From NCBI RefSeq assembly GCF_002154225.1, contig NZ_MTSE01000019.1, positions 3,790-67,789 of the forward strand: DNA of 64,000 bases, given 5' to 3'. The notes beneath the pieces are model-generated. The model saw only the letters and a program-made list of their open reading frames with translations. It did not search any database and was not told where the DNA came from. This DNA is from Hymenobacter crusticola (GTDB lineage Bacteria; Bacteroidota; Bacteroidia; Cytophagales; Hymenobacteraceae). Of this stretch, positions 60,631-64,000 are shown piece by piece. The position numbers and the translations under genes were made by a program. Every line of letters starts with the position of its first letter. The first letter of the stretch is position 1.

Positions 60631-61452
60631 AAGGCTGTAAGCAAGGAAATAAGAATATGCCGGCCAAGGTGCGTATCATGCGCCAATGCAAAATCAATTG
60701 TGAGCATACTACCAAGCAAGTAAGTCGACAGCATCGCAGAACAGGCGTCTTTAGCAGTAGGTCAGTTCGGGTGCCGCCTAAATTTCCCACTGACAGCTAG
60801 GCACTAGTAGCCAGTGGACTTGCCGGCTGCCGTTGCTACTTGTTCCAAGAGGCAGAAGCCTTGCTTCATGGTTATAATATAGAGAGGAGTAGCGCGCTTT
60901 GGACTGGCACAGCGCCGCTCTGACACTCTGTGGACGAGCAGGCCTACACTTGGCCGTGGAGAAACAAATGGGGGAAGAAGTTGCCATAGCATTACAGCTG
61001 GTTAGGAGCTAGCCCACGCATGCGTGTTGCCATTGAACGCGAGCCATCTTACCACATGGCTCCGCCTAAAGATAGGAGAAGTGCTACACTCATGGGTAGG
61101 GAGATGTAGCGCGTACTTTGTGTGGCACTTATCGGGAAGAATAGGACAGCTAGTCTTGACTGCGCAGAGAGTTTACCGCCAGTACCGCCGAACGACCGGT
61201 GGTAGGGCTGCTGCGCGAGCAAATAGGATGGGGTACCAGACGGCAGTGTACGAAGTGGCGGCGGGGCAACTACGTAAATACCACCGACCGGCTGGAGGTG
61301 ATTACGGAGAAAGAATTGGTATTCGCCACCTTGTGTAGCGACTCAACAGTTTACAACTTTATAGGTACGCATAATGCGTTTTAGTGTGTTCATTGTCAAG
61401 TATTTACATAACATACTCGGCAGTTAATTACCCAAAAAAGCTGTTAAATACT
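60631..61452. other. Long intergenic region with no clear gene
   Basis: Two overlapping plus-strand frames (61024-61338 and 61199-61384) and minus-strand ones have no recognised features; one contains NTTDRLEVITEKELVFATL, which looks protein-like, so a degraded gene near 61200-61340 is possible but unproven. A 12-bp palindrome CACGCATGCGTG lies near 61013. Promoters of the divergent regulator and the STAS-like gene must lie here. Confidence 0.4.
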
Positions 61453-61914
61453 ATGTTGCTTAGCGCTACACAATTTAGTACGGGTGGAACCTGTGCGATC
61501 CACTATGAGGAGTCAGCCCAGTGGCTACACGCTACCTGGAGCGGCTGGATTGGCCACGAAGAAGCCCTGCAGGGGGCTGCCGGGTATCTGGATCAAGTGG
61601 AAGCTCATCCGAGTGCTTTCCTGCTCAACAACAACCTAGCCTTGCGCGGCCCCTGGTTCAACTCCGTTGATTGGCTGAGACACGCGTGGCTACCCCAAGC
61701 ACAACGCCTGGGCTTGCGCTACATCGCGCACGTGGTGCAAGCAGATAAGGGGTCGGACATTCTCTCCTTGACCCAAGCGGAACGCATGAACGGGTTGCTC
61801 GAACTGCAACTCTTTCACGACCTAGCCGAAGCCCAGGACTGGCTGCGCAGCTGTCAGCAACAGCCGAGTACACCGAGCGGTGCGGCTTCCCTTACCTGCC
61901 GACAGGATAGCTAG
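61453..61914 (+). CDS. STAS/SpoIIAA-like domain protein
   Basis: The 153-residue protein has the pattern YEESAQWLHATWSGWIGHEEALQG, then LNNNLALRGPW and RLGLRYIAHVVQAD, ending with FHDLAEAQDWLRS. This alternation (beta strand, helix, asparagine-rich turn with LNNN, strand) is what I know from the small STAS-like proteins of Hymenobacter and relatives, related in fold to SpoIIAA. They lack the phospho-Ser motif of true anti-anti-sigma factors. Function unknown; cytoplasmic. An upstream extension of 23 codons is unlikely because it lies in AT-rich promoter-like DNA. Confidence 0.65.
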   Translation: MLLSATQFSTGGTCAIHYEESAQWLHATWSGWIGHEEALQGAAGYLDQVEAHPSAFLLNNNLALRGPWFNSVDWLRHAWLPQAQRLGLRYIAHVVQADKGSDILSLTQAERMNGLLELQLFHDLAEAQDWLRSCQQQPSTPSGAASLTCRQDS

Positions 61915-62028
61915 CCCACAGGTTTGTCTTGGCTGGAAAGAAGTTGGCCGTTCTTTCCTTGTGGCCTTGAGCCATAATGACCGGCTGCGCAGCCATTGCT
62001 CCTGCGTATTTGCCACGCTTCACGACTA

Positions 62029-62049
62029 AGCCTCGGAGTTACCGAGGCT
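62029..62049. other. Short hairpin upstream of the radical SAM gene
   Basis: AGCCTCGG, a 5-base loop and CCGAGGCT form an 8-bp stem. It lies between the STAS-like gene and the radical SAM gene, 115 bases from the former and without a U-tract. It could end the first transcript or sit in the leader of the second. A 12-bp palindrome GGCTGCGCAGCC lies at about 61983-61994. Confidence 0.35.
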
Positions 62050-62163
62050 ACGGGTACATGGTTCCTCTCGCAAGCATTACGGTTCAGTGTCTGAAGTAGC
62101 TTTTTCCTGCTTCTATCGCTTCGCAGCCGGATAGCAAGGGGATACCTCCTATTTCCCACTGCA

Positions 62164-63705
62164 ATGAAAAGGTTAACGATTGGCATCATCGATTTGGTCT
62201 GCAAGGGACCGACCACCACCTTATGGGCGCGTGCCATGCACGCGAACCTCGCGAGCATTATGCCGCAGGTCGTGGCCACCTGGTGCGAGCAGGAAGGGCA
62301 CGCGGTGCAGCTGGTGTGCTACACCGGCTTGGAAGATTTGCGCAAGGAGCTGCCCAAAGGCGTCGACTTGGTATTTATCAGCGCGTTTACGGAGTCGGCC
62401 CTGCTGGCCTACGCGCTCAGCAACTACTTCCGCCGCCAAGGCGCCGTGACGGTGCTCGGCGGCCCGCACGCGCGGTGCTACCCCGAGGATGCCGTCCGGT
62501 ATTTCGACTTTGTGCTAGGCTTCACCACCCTGGCCACCATCCAGGAAGTGCTGCACAACTGCCAGCCGCAGCGGCCCGAGGGCAAGCACTTGTCGGCGGG
62601 CAAGCAGCCTAGCCACTTGCCCGGCGTGCGCGAGCGGTGGAAGTTCATCGAGCCCACCCTGAAGAAAGCCCCCGTGCTGAAGATGGTACCCATGATCGGG
62701 AGCGTGGGCTGCCCCTATACCTGCGCCTTCTGCATCGATGCCACCGTGGACTATCAGCCTTTGAGCGTGGAGATCATTAAGGACGATTTACGCTTCCTAC
62801 TCACCAAGTTCGATAAGCCAGTAGTCGGCTGGCACGACCCCAACTTTGGGGTGCGCTTCACCGAAACCATGGACGCCATTGCGGCTGCGGCTCCGCTGAA
62901 AAGCTTTCGGTTTATGGCCGAAAGCAGCTTATCCATCCTTACCGAAGAGCACTTGCAGGTGCTGAACAACCACGGGTTTGAGGCCCTGCTGCCGGGCGTG
63001 GAGTCGTGGTATGAGCTCGGCAATAAGTCGCGCACCGCACGCTTAGCGGGCGAGGAAAAGGTGAAGCGCGTGGCCGAGCACGTGAACCTGATGTTCCAGT
63101 ACGTGCCCTACGTACAAACCAACTTTGTGCTGGGCCTCGACAGCGACCTAGGCGCGGAGCCCTTCGAGCTGACCAAGCGTTTCGTGGATCTGTCGCCGGC
63201 CGCTTTCCCGGGCTATTCGCTGTTGAGTGCTTTCGGCGAAGCGGCGCCGCTGAACCTAGACTATCAGCGCAACCACCGGGTACTGCCCTTCCCGTTCCAC
63301 TTTCTCAATAACCACCTAGCCATGAACGTGAAGCCCCTGAACTACGAGTGGGTGGACTTCTACGACAAGGTGATTGACCTAACGGCCTACACCTTTTCCA
63401 ACAAGGCTATTTACCGGCGCTACATGGCTTCCCCCAGCCGAGCCGCCAAGTGGATGAACACCATGCGAGCGGTGTCGTCGGAGGGCTTTGGACGCCTGCG
63501 CTTCTTCAAGAAAGTGCGGGAGAAACTGGTGCACGACCGCGCTTTCCGCCAGTACTTCGAAGGCGAATCGCAGGAGCTGCCCGCCTTTTACAAAGAAATT
63601 ATTCAGCGAGACCTAGGTGTGTGGTGGCAGTGGCTGCCCACCGGGGCTATGGAACATAACCAGAACGCTTACTTGCTCAAAAAGACTGCTTCTCACTCAT
63701 CATAG
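62164..63705 (+). CDS. Radical SAM protein with N-terminal B12-binding-like fold
   Basis: The 513-residue protein has an N-terminal Rossmann-like part (residues 1-150, with VFISAFTESALLAYALSNYF and VTVLGGPHARCYPEDA), the GGPH segment being typical of B12-binding radical SAM enzymes. The cluster motif CxxxCxxC is CPYTCAFC in SVGCPYTCAFCIDA, followed by the barrel (FRFMAESSLSILTEEHLQVL, NFVLGLDSD). The cobalamin-ligand motif DxHxxG is not visible, so B12 may bind without a lower His ligand or not at all. About 110 residues of helical C-terminal domain follow. The reaction is unknown. The gene is monocistronic, which is unusual for maturases that modify peptides. Confidence 0.88.
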   Translation: MKRLTIGIIDLVCKGPTTTLWARAMHANLASIMPQVVATWCEQEGHAVQLVCYTGLEDLRKELPKGVDLVFISAFTESALLAYALSNYFRRQGAVTVLGGPHARCYPEDAVRYFDFVLGFTTLATIQEVLHNCQPQRPEGKHLSAGKQPSHLPGVRERWKFIEPTLKKAPVLKMVPMIGSVGCPYTCAFCIDATVDYQPLSVEIIKDDLRFLLTKFDKPVVGWHDPNFGVRFTETMDAIAAAAPLKSFRFMAESSLSILTEEHLQVLNNHGFEALLPGVESWYELGNKSRTARLAGEEKVKRVAEHVNLMFQYVPYVQTNFVLGLDSDLGAEPFELTKRFVDLSPAAFPGYSLLSAFGEAAPLNLDYQRNHRVLPFPFHFLNNHLAMNVKPLNYEWVDFYDKVIDLTAYTFSNKAIYRRYMASPSRAAKWMNTMRAVSSEGFGRLRFFKKVREKLVHDRAFRQYFEGESQELPAFYKEIIQRDLGVWWQWLPTGAMEHNQNAYLLKKTASHSS

Positions 63706-64000
63706 CTTCAAAAAATCAACTCTTTTAACGCTCCTTTGGCTGTACAACTCACCGCTACTTTTAAGCTATTCTGCTCTGCTTTTCAAGGGGGAGAATGCTG
63801 TTTTTGAACTCGTTTGTTCAGAAAACCTGCTGCGTATCTGCACAACACAGTCCCAAAACTATCCTTGTGTGCACCAACATTGATTTGAAATACTCCTGAG
63901 ATAACGCTGTTGGTTCATCCAAATGAGGGGTGAAAACGCATGAACCTCCTGTAAGTAGCACTGCTTGCCCTACTCCTTAATGCCCTCGCCTTTAGAGAGC
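63706..64000. other. Right-edge intergenic DNA with the second copy of a 19-bp repeat
   Basis: AT-rich, no clear gene. At 63735-63753 it carries TTTGGCTGTACAACTCACC, the reverse complement of 24304-24322. The surrounding frame reads LLWLYNSPL, similar to VWLYNSPL on the other copy, so both may be ends of one repeated element. Confidence 0.45.

Noticed and set aside
61024..61384. Two overlapping frames that may be a degraded gene
   Set aside because: Only one short protein-like stretch (DRLEVITEKELVFATL) and no second domain or clear family; listed as intergenic.
1..64000. tRNA, rRNA, CRISPR array, prophage or intact insertion sequence
   Set aside because: I looked for TpsiC-loop-like GGTTCGAATCC words, regular short repeats, integrase and transposase motifs and found none that hold up.

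Overview
The window looks like chromosomal DNA of a GC-rich Bacteroidota, most likely Hymenobacter or a close relative. The evidence is a SusC/SusD pair next to a hybrid two-component sensor, plug-domain TonB receptors, a C-terminal type IX secretion (T9SS) sorting domain, promoter-like TAnnTTTG boxes and very frequent CTAG tetranucleotides. I found no rRNA, tRNA, CRISPR array, intact transposase or phage gene.

Layout. 1-11.8 kb: an Imm26-type immunity protein cut by the window edge, a tiny secreted plug-only protein, an NAD-dependent epimerase, a DUF1080 lipoprotein, a broken Crp/Fnr regulator, a leaderless MACPF-like pore-former candidate, an Ntn-hydrolase with a GlxA-type regulator behind it, and a 538-residue protein I do not recognise. 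11.8-24.2 kb: a frameshifted DUF4468-like gene, a class II Fic enzyme, a GH27 remnant, SDR and AraC genes, a decayed alpha/beta hydrolase, then a redox group (MarR, two SDRs, two AhpD-like proteins with matching palindromes in their promoters), an ECF sigma factor with its membrane partner, and an alpha/beta hydrolase overlapping a DoxX gene. 24.2-42 kb: a polysaccharide utilization locus, HTCS sensor-regulator, SusC, SusD, GH2 beta-galactosidase and a GH76-CBM6-(Ig-like)5-T9SS enzyme, closed by a strong hairpin terminator. 42.4-45.2 kb: a separate TonB-dependent receptor. 45.5-52.3 kb: an RND efflux operon flanked by two closely related ArsR regulators, with a perfect 12-bp inverted repeat in front of it. 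52.4-56.9 kb: F420/NADP-type oxidoreductase, Ohr, NmrA-like protein and two flavin-dependent luciferase-like monooxygenases, a stress and detoxification set. 57.2-59.6 kb: a gene graveyard of five truncated or frameshifted relics. 59.6-64 kb: an orphan NarL-type response regulator, a STAS-like protein and a B12-fold radical SAM enzyme.

How it fits together. Two themes dominate. One is capture and breakdown of a mannose/galactose-containing glycan by the 24-41 kb locus, with relics of other carbohydrate genes (GH27, GH115, a LacI fragment, a T9SS tail) scattered in the gaps, which suggests past loss of other glycan systems. The other is redox and xenobiotic defence. About ten genes are broken, most by several separate lesions, while neighbouring genes of 1000-1400 codons are intact, so I read most of the damage as real decay rather than sequencing error. 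No single unmistakably new system stands out. The best leads are the leaderless MACPF protein, the AhpD and ArsR operator architectures, the 538-residue unknown and the graveyard.
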